Below are positions 1 through 10,647 of a stretch of 64,000 bases of DNA, one piece after another. The translations under genes and the position numbers were made by a program. Source of the stretch: Nectonema munidae (lineage: Eukaryota; Nematomorpha; Nectonematoida; Nectonematidae). Positions within the stretch are counted from its first letter, which is position 1; every line of letters starts with the position of its first letter. The notes beneath the pieces were generated by a model that did no database searches, was not told the origin of the DNA, and worked only from the letters and a program-made list of their open reading frames with translations. The stretch spans positions 124,001 through 188,000 of the forward strand of contig JAUIRK010000536.1 of assembly GCA_030549495.1 (NCBI GenBank), written 5' to 3'.

Positions 1-231
1 CCAGTGTTCCCAAAGGGAACGCAGACGAATTCCTACTTTACATGGAATTTAATAGGAATTACTAAAGTCGTCTGCTTTGCTTGGTCTTAACCCGTTAACG
101 ACCAGAATAATTAGACGATATCTAATGTAAAGCAGAAGATTTGTATTAAAGAGCTTTGATAAAGGCAGACGATTTAATTTTGGTAAAGTCGACTATAGTC
201 GACTCTGGGCGTTAACGGGTTAAATGGGTTA
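1..231 (-). mobile_element. piggyBac-type MITE (family 1 variant), cut by window start and split by a nested MITE
   Basis: Read on the minus strand this begins like the family-1 elements found at 30.6 and 35.3 kb (TTAAGACCAAGCAAAGCAGA) and ends with GGAAC and a CACTGG-like piece at the window edge. The middle differs from the other copies. It is interrupted at an internal TTAA by the element at 87-223: the terminal ATGGGTTAA of this copy reappears right after the inserted element. The true left end lies outside the window. Confidence 0.6.
87..223 (+). mobile_element. piggyBac-type MITE (family 2) nested in a family 1 MITE
   Basis: The element is flanked by TTAA on both sides (87-90 and 220-223). 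Its ends are inverted repeats starting CCCGTTAACG and closing with CGTTAACGGG, 129 bp apart in total. TTAA targets plus CCC-starting termini are the signature of the piggyBac superfamily. It has no coding capacity, so a transposase would have to act in trans. A diverged relative lies at 50867-50969 in the opposite orientation. Confidence 0.75.
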
Positions 232-355
232 AGGCCAAGTAAAGCAGCCGATATCTAAAAAAACGCAGACGATTTATATTCAAAGTCATTGAAAAAAAGC
301 AGACGAAGATGGAATTACTTTCCAGAATAGGAACATTGGCCGTAAATGGGATTAA
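221..355 (+). mobile_element. piggyBac-type MITE (family 1)
   Basis: This copy carries the family-1 body: three GCAGACGA-like motifs, a GGAAC-containing segment and the terminal CGTAAATGGG followed by ATTAA at 351-355. Its left terminus is shared with, or head-to-head to, the preceding element, so the exact left border is uncertain. It is more diverged than the copies at 30.6 and 35.3 kb. Confidence 0.65.
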
Positions 356-574
356 AATAAATACTATCTTAGGTTCTTCAATTATATACTGATTTCCTAT
401 AGATGATTAGCGACAAGAAACAAATGTGTGTATTTATTCAAAATAATTTTAGTTTTAAAATTTGTTGCTTCAAACATTTTTCCAAATCAAAAATAAGAAA
501 TAGGATTATTTTACGATAAAACTCTTTATTTTATTTTGTTAGTTGTCGGTATCGCATTCAAAGAAAGAATAATC

Positions 575-672
575 TTACATAGCTGGAGAGATGGTAGGGA
601 TAGTCACTGTCTGGTTTCGAACCCAAACCGTCTGGATCGAGACCCCACGCTCTTACCACTAGGCCATTTATC
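575..672 (-). repeat. tRNA-derived SINE-like fragment
   Basis: On the minus strand an A-box-like segment (GCCTAGTGGTAAGAGCG) is followed about 30 nt later by a strong B box (GGGTTCGAAACC). These are the two internal RNA polymerase III promoter boxes of tRNAs. The arms do not pair cleanly enough for a functional tRNA cloverleaf, and the sequence runs on past the tRNA-like part. That favours a SINE or tRNA pseudogene over a working tRNA. Confidence 0.55.
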
Positions 673-1905
673 AATTTTGTTGATTATATTATTTATAAAA
701 AACTTTTTTAACATAGAATATGCAATTTTATATTTAACAAATTTACAAGTCCATTAAATTTAGATTGCCAAAAACATACTTATTTTTATATTTACAACAT
801 ACCTAGGTGATACCCCTGAGTAAATATATTTTGTTTCCTGGACCCCGTGCTTGAGGAATAAAAAAACAATCTGAGTGGACACGCTAGCTGCGTTTGATAT
901 AAAACCCCACTGGAGGTTGAAAAAGTGCAGCTATCATATTAGAATCATTTTTAAGATTTGGAACAAAAAATGTCTTACTATGCAAAGTTTAAATATCCCT
1001 TTTATGCACAAAAATGTAGATATTTGAGCTGAGTGTAAAAGTACCTGTCATAACTAGTAAGTGATACTCATCATTTCAAATGTTCAAGATTGGATCGAAT
1101 ATAAGCGCTCTTCCCTTTGCCATATGGAATTAAACACGTTAGATAAAGTCCAAAGTTATCCATCCTTTTTACGCACGCACTTCTTCTCTTTGTACTTGCG
1201 AATCCAATTTTGAAACTTTGCATCACAATATTTTTCTTATTGAAAATTTTTTGAATATTCAATATACAAAAGCATTGAGAATGAATGGTGTCCAAGGAAT
1301 CATACATACATCACACCTCGCAAAAATTTTAAATTTTTGAACCTTCCGCACCTCTCCGTCGTGATTTTTACCCCTCCTCCTCTATTTTTTAGTACAGAGC
1401 ATCTAGAATTAGTTTACCCCCTCCCCCCTTTGGTAGGGGACGTCATACATGTATGATAGCCAATGCAAACACGTGTTGTAACAGCAGCGTACAACTGTCA
1501 CTTCAAAGCCAATAGTTAGTTAGAACTAAATTAAAACATATTCGTGCTACACACACACATCCTTGAAACTATATATATTGAAAGACACAATCTTTCGCGC
1601 AACACGATTAGAGAAGAAACATTTTATCTATGATCTTAAAGCTACCATTCAAGATTCCTATTGTAAAGAATTTCAAAAGTTATCAATCAACTGTTCAAAG
1701 GAATGATTTGTTATTTCTACTCTCAATAAAGCTTCTTCCTTTCACTTTGAACGTAGCAACAACAGCTATTTGGATTGAAATTGTGCGCTTAAATAACTAA
1801 ATCAATATTAATTATCTACTAAATAAAAAATGAAATTGCTTATTGAAAAATAAAAATACTACATAACTGCCCAGCTTACAAGCAAATAAGCCAAATTAGC
1901 TAACT
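673..1905. other. no gene seen
   Basis: AT-rich sequence with only short chance reading frames. A pyrimidine-rich stretch (about 1365-1430) stands out in composition, but I see no repeat ends, tRNA or splice-bounded exon. Confidence 0.5.
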
Positions 1906-2029
1906 TAACCCTATTAGTGCCGGGCAAAATTTGTCCGCTCAAGTGCTGGGGGGGGGGGCGTAAAGAGCCCCCTCCCCTAATTTTTCTCAGATATTAATAA
2001 ATTTTTATAAATATTTTTAATGTTACATC
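1906..2029. other. TTAACCC-type terminus and poly-G tract
   Basis: TTAACCCTATTAGTGCCGGG at 1906-1925 resembles a piggyBac-type element end, but no matching inverted end was found. It is followed by an 11-G run at about 1949-1959 and a GGGGGCGTAAAG/CCCCCTCC segment. That segment faintly matches the reverse complement of the end at 5940-6001. The next base block starts the tandem array. Confidence 0.3.
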
Positions 2030-3520
2030 TATATTTCAACTATGCTGAATTCAGTGGTGATGTCCATTTTTTTTTATCAAAATCAATCAAACCTGTCAAA
2101 AAATTGACTTAATTTGACAGCTCATCTCAAAAAGGAACTTTTTATTTAAATAATTATATAAAGTTTTTTACGCATGTATACCCATTTTCAAATATACTGA
2201 ATTCAGTGGTGATATTCATTTTTTATGAAAATCAATCAAACCTGTCAAAAAATTGATCTAAATGTGACAGCTCATCTCAAAAAGGAACTTTTTATCTAAA
2301 TAAGTATATAAAGTTTTTTACACATGTATTTGTATACCCATTTTCAAATATGCTGAATTCAGTGGTGATATTCATTTTTTATGAAAATCAATCAAACCTG
2401 TCAAAAAATTGATCTAAATGTGACAGCTCATCTCAAAAAGGAACTTTTTATTTAAATAATTATATAAAGTTTTTTACGCATGTATACCCATTTTCAAATA
2501 TACTGAATTCAGTGGTGATATTCATTTTTTATGAAAATCAATCAAACCTGTCAAAAAATTGATCTAAATGTGACAGCTCATCTCAAAAAGGAACTTTTTA
2601 TCTAAATAAGTATATAAAGTTTTTTACACATGTATTTGTATACCCATTTTCAAATATGCTGAATTCAGTGGTGATATTCATTTTTTATGAAAATCAATCA
2701 AACCTGTCAAAAAATTGATCGAAATGTGACAGCTTATCTCAAAAAGAAACTTTTTATCTAAATAAGTATATAAAGTTTTTTACACATGTATACCCATTTT
2801 CAAATATACTGAATTCAGTGGTGATATTCATTTTTTATGAAAATCAATCAAACCTGTCAAAAAATTGATCTAAATGTGACAGCTCTTCTCAAAAAAGAAA
2901 CTTTTTATCTAAATAATTATATAATGTTTTTTACACATATATACACCAATTTTCAAGCATGCTGAATTCAGCGGTGATATTCATTTTTTTTTATAAAAAT
3001 CAATTAAAGTTATCAAAGCATTAATTTATATATGACAGCTCATCTTAAAAAGAAACTTTTTATCTAAGTAATAATATAAAGTTTTTTACACATATATACC
3101 CATTTTTAAGCATGCGTAATTCAGTGGTGATATTCATTTTTTTATAAAAATCAATAAAAACTGTCAAAAAATTGATTTATCCCAAAAAGAAAGGATCAGG
3201 CACGGTTTTTTGAATTAGAGAATTACGTTTAATAGAAAGTATAGGAGGGTGATGAAGTTTACCATCTATGGCATTTTACACACATATACCCATTTTCAAG
3301 TAGGCTGTGTTTACTGGTTATATTCCCTTTTTTTTATAAAAATTACTCAAACCTGACAAAATAATTTAAATATGACAGCCCATGTCAAAATTAAAATTTT
3401 TATTCTTATAAAAAGTTTTTATACATTTCAAGTATGTAGAATTTAATGGTGATGTTCATTTTTTATGAAATCAATAAAACCTGTCAAAAAAATCGATTAA
3501 ACCTGTAAATCAATGTCAAA
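2030..3520. repeat. non-coding tandem array, ~152-bp units, about ten copies
   Basis: The motif GAATTCAGTGGTGAT recurs at 2047, 2199, 2355, 2505, 2661, 2811, 2964 and about 3116, followed by two decayed units near 3310 and 3438. Spacing is 150-156 bp. Central units are nearly identical and outer ones diverge, as expected for satellites homogenised by unequal exchange. Units 1-2 and 3-4 form two copies of a dimer (steps 308 and 306 bp): odd units lack and even units carry an extra TTTGTA before TACCCATTTTC. An unrelated stretch at about 3190-3280 interrupts the decayed end. No reading frame spans the units. Confidence 0.9.
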
Positions 3521-4560
3521 TATATAAACATAAAAATAATTTCTACTTGCAGTATTTCTCTGGTAATTATTTTCTTAATTTATTTAATAAACCAACTTTA
3601 GGTGTTTAATTCACTCAAAATATTTCATTCTACAGTAACTTATGTAACTCGATTGGACCTCCATCTTTTTGGCTACAAATTCGTTATCGGCTCGTAGTCT
3701 CTACGTCATATTATAATTTACAGTATGTAATTTTGGTATTCATTCAATGATGATCCTTTCTTGTTAGCTCTTTTTTCATTAGAAATTTATATTCTTCAAT
3801 GTGTGTTCGAAAATTTTTTTATAAGGATAAAATTACTTTTTTCCTCTCTCAAAGCATTCTGATTAAAGAATCTTTTTGCTGAGCTTAGACTTTTTTATCC
3901 ATATCGTGTATTTTATTATCAGGCCTGAATATTTGTCAACCAATCTCATTTCAAAGGTTTTTTTCTGATGAATCATTCCCGATGTTGATTGTTCAATTAC
4001 AAAAAGTTGTCAACGTTCTTCATCTAAAAAATTATCTCTTTGACACAAAAGGAAAAAGATTGACAAATTCAATTTAAATTAAAAATATCTTGATAGTGAC
4101 TAAATTCTCACATATTGGCATCTGTGCCATTTTTGATAAATCTGACATATTCTAAATTTTCATATTTCCTACCCATCTTAGCTAAATGTTAACTGTAATC
4201 CTAGATGATAAGCTATAGATTTAAATATTTTTCATTTGTAAAAGAGGAACTTCTTTTTCACAGTCAAAATCTTTTTTGAAGCATCTAATATTATATAATT
4301 AAACCACTTCCTAGTTCATTAGAACATTGTAGATCTTCCATTTAGTCAAGATACATATTTTTTTTAATTATTTGTTTTGATCACATGTTCTCTTTTCAAT
4401 TAGTTTTTAACTTGGTTCGTTCTCTCATACAAATTTTCAAAAGATTTTATAATACGTTTTATTTTTTTTAATAAATATTTCATACTCAAGATGATTGTAG
4501 AAAGTATTATAAACCAAAATATACAAAAAAAAGTATACTTTTACTATATACCTAATATGC
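3521..4560. other. no gene seen
   Basis: AT-rich spacer between the two tandem arrays. No recognisable gene, element end or repeat. Confidence 0.5.
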
Positions 4561-5600
4561 AGCCATTTTTTGAAAATTTTTTACAGAACTGATTTTCAGG
4601 CATATATTACCAATTCAATTGCCACTTCGAGATATTTTTTAACCGTATTATCCAAAATCCAGTACAGAAATAAAATAAGCATAGTCGATTTGGTATAAAA
4701 CAGATATTTTATTTTTTTGAAAATATTTTTGAAGACTGTATCTAGAAGTAAACCGCAAATCTGATTCAAGCTTTCAGATATTTTAAAACCATAAATGCCA
4801 AACCTGAGTCCAGAAATGAAACCAGCATCTTCCATTTGGCATAAAAACAGATATTTTATTTAAATTTCAAAAATATTTCTGTAGACATTAGACGTTAATT
4901 GAACATTTGATTGACACTTTCAGGGATTTAAAACCTCTAAATGCAAAAAATGATTTCAGAAATAGAAATTATCATTGTCGAATTGGTATAAAAACATATA
5001 TTTCATGTAAAATTAGAGAGAATATTTTGGGATATAGTTTTCAGACATAAACCGCAAATTTGATTGACACTTGGAGTAAAACCTCTAAATGCGAAAACTG
5101 TGTTCAGAAATTAAATCATCATGATCTATTTGCTATAAAAACAAATTTTAGAACTAAACGCAAATTTAATTGATACTTATAGGTATTTTCAAATTCAAAC
5201 TGCAAAAATTGAGTCCATAAATGAAACTAGCATGGTTGATTTGGTATAAAAACATATATTTAATTGTAAAATTTGAATGAATGTTTTTAGAGACAATTTT
5301 TAGAAGTAAACCGCAAATTTGATTAACACTTATAGGTATTTCCAGATCCTAAACGTAAAAAATTAGCCCAAAAATGAAACCAGCATGACCGATTTAATAT
5401 AACACATATATTTCATGTAAAATGTGAAGGAATGTTTTTGGAGACAATTTTCAGAAGTAAACCGCAAATTTGATTAATACTTATAGGTATTTTCAAATCC
5501 TAAATGTAAAAAATGAGTCCAGAAATGAAAACAGCATGACCGATTTAGTATAAAAACATATATTTTATGTAAAATTTGAAGGTATATTTTATTAGGTATA
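4561..5600. repeat. second non-coding tandem array, ~148-bp units, about seven copies
   Basis: The block CCGATTTGGTATAAAAACATAT (variable) recurs near 4679, 4823, 4970, 5117, 5229, 5380 and 5530. A second anchor, AACCGCAAATTTGATT, follows at a constant offset. Most units are 144-151 bp; the one at 5117-5229 is short. Units are more diverged than in the array at 2.0-3.5 kb, so this array looks older. The unit sequence differs from the first array, although the period is similar. Confidence 0.8.
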
Positions 5601-6001
5601 TTTTTGATCAATCAAAATTTTGATTGACATTTTCTAAAAAGTAGCCATGATTATTGAAAAAATTAAATATATAAAGTGTTATGCGTTCCAAACTGTAAAT
5701 AATTATAAATTTTCAGGGTATTATATAATATAGATCCCAAGTTATAAGGTTAAGTACAGATAATGTCAAAATTTTACTGAAAAATTTTAATTTTTGATTT
5801 TGATTGACAGTTTTGGACATGAAGGGTTCATTCAACTACGATGAAAATGGTTTCAAAAGATGCAGCTAGCGATTTTAGGAAAAGTCACAAAATTTGAAGG
5901 GACATGATTCAGCCAATTTTCTTCAATTAATTTTTTAGTGAAGGAGCCCCCAAGCTTAACGATTTACTTTAAGCCCCCGGTTTCGTCATTTTGCGTCACT
6001 G
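5601..6001. other. spacer ending in a transposon-like terminus
   Basis: AT-rich to about 5930, then a G/C-rich end. On the minus strand from 6001 it reads CAGTGACGCAAAATGACG, then GGGGGC, then GGGGGCTCC. CAGTG starts are typical of hAT termini. The partner end was not identified with confidence; the candidate is near 1941. Confidence 0.3.
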
Positions 6002-6299
6002 AAGATGTATGCATGTTGCTATATCCCAATTTGTCTGTTCAAAGTGATCCTCAATAAGTATACACATAATAGATTATCTAGAAAACTATAACATTAAAAG
6101 TAATAAAAATTATCGAAATAAGTTTAATGGATAATTACGCAATATGCAAAATATGATTAGAAATGCAAATATAAATAAAATATTTATCACACTGTTACCT
6201 CACTAACTAACTTATCTTCTTGATTCTCTAGCTTTGAATGTGTACCATGTGTTTTTAAAGATCATGGATTTTGTTGATTCGAAAAGAATATTGATTTTT

Positions 6300-6850
6300 T
6301 CCTGGAATTCAGGTCCCCCCTCAAGTGCATGAGGTATTATCCGCTCAAAGGCGGGGGTATCATGTGAGCCAGAAATCTCACACTCTTTGTGGCCTGATTT
6401 GAGGATGAGGGTTTTATCCTTAGCCAAGAGGCCGTATGTGCACCTTGTTCTTTTTTCCCAGCTACCTCCACTTTGTTTGTTCCATGGATGTTGTCGGGCG
6501 TAAAGATCACAAGTGTTCTTTGGATTAGACAATCTGGTGTCGCCATCTCCTCTCCACCAGTGAATGGGGGTTCGCTCGCAATGAGCTCATCCGCCCTTCG
6601 ACAGGTCTTGTTTTTGGTCCTGCAGGGTGTCCACTCACCCTCCTCATCCAGCTGGGCTCGATGGGGTGCCGGTTTAGTCGCCGACGAGTCGACAAGCTGT
6701 GCAAGGCAAGGGCGCTCACTTCCTTGAGATGGCGAAGCCCTCCGCATACCTTCGAATATCTGAAGTCTGTCATTGCTTCCCATAACCCACCTCCATCCAT
6801 GTACTCAAGCTTTTTCTTGCTTTTGTCATTCACCTCCCCCTCCAATTGAA
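6300..6850 (-). pseudogene. GC-rich decayed coding-like island, family not recognised
   Basis: About 550 bp of clearly higher GC than its surroundings. Open but overlapping frames of 106 and 148 codons on the minus strand hand over to each other, as in a frameshifted coding relic. One frame reads WEAMTDFRYSKVCGG and another GGEEMATPDCLIQRTLVIF. I do not recognise a domain. It could be a transposon ORF remnant or a decayed host exon. The composition contrast suggests an origin unlike the surrounding AT-rich DNA. Confidence 0.4.
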
Positions 6851-7230
6851 GACAGACAAGACCCTTGACTTATGCCGTTTTTATCACGATTCTAATTTTC
6901 ATTTGCGTTTTCCTTCTTCCAGACTAACCCCATTAAACCACTAACCTCTGACTTAAGCTCAACTAAGATATTTCTCCATAACACATATCGAGCTTTAATA
7001 CCCCATGTTGCAGAATCATGCTAAAGACAGCATAACCGGAAATATTGATTAACCCATTTCCCTGTAAAATTAAGTTTCCCAATAAAGATTTCTTTATCTT
7101 TTACCCTTTATGTTTTTTTAAGTTTATCTCTATTATTTGATTGTAGTTATATATTATATTATAGGTTTATATGAACAATGAAAAGCTGATTTTTTTTACT
7201 TTTCACAAATGAAATTTTTTAGTTATATTT
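6851..7230. other. no gene seen; 3' flank of the repeat-protein gene
   Basis: AT-rich. No clear minus-strand AATAAA was found close to the stop codon of the neighbouring gene. Confidence 0.4.
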
Positions 7231-10200
7231 TTAAGTTGATTTCTTACACAGAAATATTGAAATAATTGAGTATAGCTTTCTTTTTACTCCTTTATCACTC
7301 CCTTTGCTTACATTTTGAGGTGCTAACGACTTTCTTAAATTGGATTTATTATATTGTGAACTTAATTTACTAATTTCTGAGTCAGATTTGGATTTTTTTC
7401 TACTTTTTTCTAAATTTACTTTTGAACTGTTCGAAAAGTTTGGAATGATTGAGGATAGCTTTATTTTTTCTCCTTTATCACTCCCTTGGCTTACATTTTG
7501 AGGTGCTAACGACCTTCTTAAATTGGATTTATTATATTGTGGATTTAATTTATCGATATTTTCTGAGTTAGATTTGGAATTTTTTTTACTTTTTTCTAAA
7601 TTTACTTTTGAACTGTCCCAAATGTTTTGAAAGATTGAGGATAGCTTTATTTTTTCTCCTTTATCACTTTTTTTCCCTTTGCTTACATTTTGAGGTGCTA
7701 ACGACCTTCTTAAATTGAATTTATTATATTGTGGATTTAATTTATCGATATTTTCTGAGTCAGTTTTGGAATTTTTTTTACTTTTTTCTAAATTTACTTT
7801 TGAACTGTCCCAAATGTTTTGAAAGATTGAGGATAGCTTTCTTTTTTCTCCTTTATCACTACCTTGGCTTACATTTTGAGGTGCTAACGACCTTTTTAAA
7901 TTGAATTTATTATATTGTGGATTTAATTTATCGATATTTTCTGAGTCAGATTTGGAAATTTTTTTACTTTTTTCTAAATTCACTTTTGAACTGTCCCAAA
8001 TGTTTTGAAAGATTGAGGATATCTTTCTTTTTTCTCCTTTATTACCTTGGCTTACATTTTGAGGTGCTAACGACCTTTTTAAATTGAATTTATTATATTG
8101 TGGATTTAATTTATCGATATTTTCTGAGTCAGATTTGGAAATTTTTTTACTTTTTTCTAAATTTACTTTTGAACTGTCCCAAATGTTTTGAAATATTGAG
8201 GATAGCTTTCTTTTTTCTCCTTTATCACTCCCTTGGCTTACATTTTGAGGTGCTAACGACCTTCTTAAATTTAATTTATTATATTGTGGATTTAATTTAT
8301 CGATATTTTCTGAGTCAGATTTGGAAATTTTTTTACTTTTTTCTAACTTCACTTTTGAACTGTCCCAAATGTTTTGAAAGATTGAGGATATCTTTCTTTT
8401 TTCTCCTTTATCACTAACTTGGCTTACATTTTGAGGTGCTAACGACCTTTTTAAATTGAATTTATTATATTGTGGATTTAATTTATCGATATTTTCTGAG
8501 TCAGATTTGGAAATTTTTTTACTTTTTTCTAAATTCACTTTTGAACTGTCCCAAATGTTTTGAAAGATTGCGGATATCTTTCTTTTTTCTCCTTTATCAC
8601 TACCTTGGCTTACATTTTGAGGTGCTAACGACCTTCTTAAATTGAATTTATTATATTGTGGATTTAATTTATCGATATTTTCTGAGTCAGATTTGGAAAT
8701 TTTTTTACTTTTTTCTAACTTCACTTTTGAACTGTCCCAAATGTTTTGAAAGATTGAGGATATCTTTCTTTTTTCTCCTTTATCACTAACTTGGCTTACA
8801 TTTTGAGGTGCTAACGACCTTTTTAAATTGAATTTATTATATTGTGGATTTAATTTATCGATATTTTCTGAGTCAGATTTGGAAATTTTTTTACTTTTTT
8901 CTAAATTCACTTTTGAACTGTCCCAAATGTTTTGAAAGATTGCGGATATCTTTCTTTTTTCTCCTTTATCACTACCTTGGCTTACATTTTGAGGTGCTAA
9001 CGACCTTTTTAAATTGAATTTATTATATTGTGGATTTAATTCATCGATATTTTCTGAGTCAGATTTGTAAATTTTTTTACTTTTTTCTAAATTCACTTTT
9101 GAACTGTTCCAAAAGTTTTCAATGATTGGGGATAGCTTTCTTTTTTCTCCTTTATCACTGCTCTCATTTGTTACATTTTGAGGTACATTTAGTTTTTTTT
9201 CTTGAATTTTTCGATTTTTGTTTTCTAAAAATCTGCTATGCATATCTGCGAACTTTCTTAACTTTTCAAGGGTAAATTCATTGTTTAGTTTCGAAAGTTT
9301 AGCACGAATAGTTTTCTTCTTCTTCACTTTATTGGAAATGGAATTATTTTTTTCGATACTTCTACTCTTTTTTTCTTTTTTCATTTTATTATCCAATGTG
9401 TTTGTATGAGTAGAACCCCTTGACGATCTTGACTTCTTTTTTTTAGAAACTTCTTTATAAGCTATATTTATGCCCCCTTTACTATCTTCATTTTTGAAAT
9501 TTGAATTAGGTATGTTTATCTTATTAACTGTTTCTATATTTTGATTTTCAAAATCTGTTTCCTCTATTGATGAGCTTGTGGACGATTGTATTTTTGGAAG
9601 TGGAGTAGTATCTTTGTTCGATATAAATATTCCAGGTTTCATGGTTTCTTGTTTCTTTTCTGAATTTTCATATGTTAAGTTTGAACTTGTTGAAGTTAAT
9701 TCTACTTCATCAATAGGTTCGCTCATAGTTAATTTTTTATAATTTATCTTTTTATAAAATTGTCGCAAATCACTAGTAATTTCGCCTTCCTCCCCACTAT
9801 TTTTTTTAGTTGCGTCTTTCTTTTCTAATGGATTTACACTTTGAATAACTGAACTCTCTGCTCTTGGCATTGATTCCTGGTTTTGATCGATGTTATTATT
9901 TTTACCCTCTCTAAGTTCTTTATGACACTCGGAAATATGTGATGAATTTGTTGTTTTATTTATATTTTCTTTTGAAACGTTTTTGTCTATATTCTGATCT
10001 AGTTCTACATTACTTGTCTGAGGGGAAATTTCTTTAGGTAATATCCTGAAAAATGTTAACATTATTTTAAATTTATCTTTTATATTTTGAAGTGAGGGGA
10101 ATTTTCCTAAAATATTGAAATCAAAACAATCTTTAATCAAGAAATGAAATATTATGATACAGTTAATTATTAATAATATTGAAAATAAAAAAATATAGAA

Positions 10201-10647
10201 AGTATTAATTTGGATAAGATGAAAAAGAAATGTAATGCAAATTGTACTTAGTATTGCTGTCTTCCAATCAATAAGTAATAAGAAAATCAAAAGTAAAAAA
10301 AATAAAAGCATTAATATATGAAATAATACATGTTGATAACCTCTTGAATCCGATAAACTAAATTCTATTTCTTCATATGTCAAAATTGTGTCGTGAAAAT
10401 TTTTAAAGAGCGTTCTATTTTTTAATAACTTTTTTAGAAAATTTGTATCTATTGAGAATATTTTTTTGTTGATATCTGAGTTATTGAAGTTATATACTAT
10501 CTTTCTAGGGCTAAGTTTTTTCTTTAGTTCATTGATAGGCAAAATTGGGTTGCCATAATTGTTAATTTTGCAATACACGTTGATAATGTTCAACGTGATA
10601 AAAAATAAAATTATTTTGAGAATGTACTTTTGTAAAAAGGCTATCAT
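7231..10647 (-). CDS. secreted/membrane protein with ten and a half 62-residue tandem repeats, unknown function
   Basis: This single uninterrupted frame encodes 1138 residues. I start at the ATG at 10645-10647 because the frame upstream has no other ATG. The context is ACA-ATG, and the N-terminus then reads as a signal peptide (MIAFLQKYILK, then IILFFITLNIINVYC, residues 1-26). Residues 106-128 and 129-171 are strongly hydrophobic, giving two or three membrane spans. Residues ~172-485 are polar, with lysine-rich clusters such as KEVSKKKKSRSSRGS and KVKKKKTIRAKLSKL. From ~485 to the end run ten full repeats and a partial one, consensus PQNVSQGSDKGEKRKISSIF, then a QNIWDSSKV...LEKSKK helix-like part and SDSENIDKLNPQYNKFNL. 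Unit-length changes are whole codons only (one codon lost in repeat 7, two gained in repeat 9), which argues for selection on the frame. I do not recognise the family. Membrane anchoring is inferred from hydrophobicity only. Confidence 0.75.
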   Translation of the reverse strand: MIAFLQKYILKIILFFITLNIINVYCKINNYGNPILPINELKKKLSPRKIVYNFNNSDINKKIFSIDTNFLKKLLKNRTLFKNFHDTILTYEEIEFSLSDSRGYQHVLFHILMLLFFLLLIFLLLIDWKTAILSTICITFLFHLIQINTFYIFLFSILLIINCIIIFHFLIKDCFDFNILGKFPSLQNIKDKFKIMLTFFRILPKEISPQTSNVELDQNIDKNVSKENINKTTNSSHISECHKELREGKNNNIDQNQESMPRAESSVIQSVNPLEKKDATKKNSGEEGEITSDLRQFYKKINYKKLTMSEPIDEVELTSTSSNLTYENSEKKQETMKPGIFISNKDTTPLPKIQSSTSSSIEETDFENQNIETVNKINIPNSNFKNEDSKGGINIAYKEVSKKKKSRSSRGSTHTNTLDNKMKKEKKSRSIEKNNSISNKVKKKKTIRAKLSKLNNEFTLEKLRKFADMHSRFLENKNRKIQEKKLNVPQNVTNESSDKGEKRKLSPIIENFWNSSKVNLEKSKKIYKSDSENIDELNPQYNKFNLKRSLAPQNVSQGSDKGEKRKISAIFQNIWDSSKVNLEKSKKISKSDSENIDKLNPQYNKFNLKRSLAPQNVSQVSDKGEKRKISSIFQNIWDSSKVKLEKSKKISKSDSENIDKLNPQYNKFNLRRSLAPQNVSQGSDKGEKRKISAIFQNIWDSSKVNLEKSKKISKSDSENIDKLNPQYNKFNLKRSLAPQNVSQVSDKGEKRKISSIFQNIWDSSKVKLEKSKKISKSDSENIDKLNPQYNKLNLRRSLAPQNVSQGSDKGEKRKLSSIFQNIWDSSKVNLEKSKKISKSDSENIDKLNPQYNKFNLKRSLAPQNVSQGNKGEKRKISSIFQNIWDSSKVNLEKSKKISKSDSENIDKLNPQYNKFNLKRSLAPQNVSQGSDKGEKRKLSSIFQNIWDSSKVNLEKSKKNSKTDSENIDKLNPQYNKFNLRRSLAPQNVSKGKKSDKGEKIKLSSIFQNIWDSSKVNLEKSKKNSKSNSENIDKLNPQYNKSNLRRSLAPQNVSQGSDKGEKIKLSSIIPNFSNSSKVNLEKSRKKSKSDSEISKLSSQYNKSNLRKSLAPQNVSKGSDKGVKRKLYSIISIFLCKKST
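7240..9195 (-). repeat. coding minisatellite, ~186-bp units
   Basis: The DNA behind the protein repeats is a head-to-tail array of ten full units and one partial. Repeats 2-3 and 4-5 are near-identical pairs (GS..ISA..VNLEK then VS..ISS..VKLEK), so a 372-bp dimer was duplicated. The first (N-terminal) and last units are the most diverged, as expected when exchange homogenises the centre. Confidence 0.9.

Noticed and set aside
583-668. Functional tRNA on the minus strand
   Set aside because: A and B boxes are present, but acceptor and anticodon stems do not pair; called SINE-like instead.
8100-9409. Plus-strand frames inside the repeat gene
   Set aside because: They are antisense shadows of the minus-strand repeats, created because the 186-bp units keep other frames open as well.
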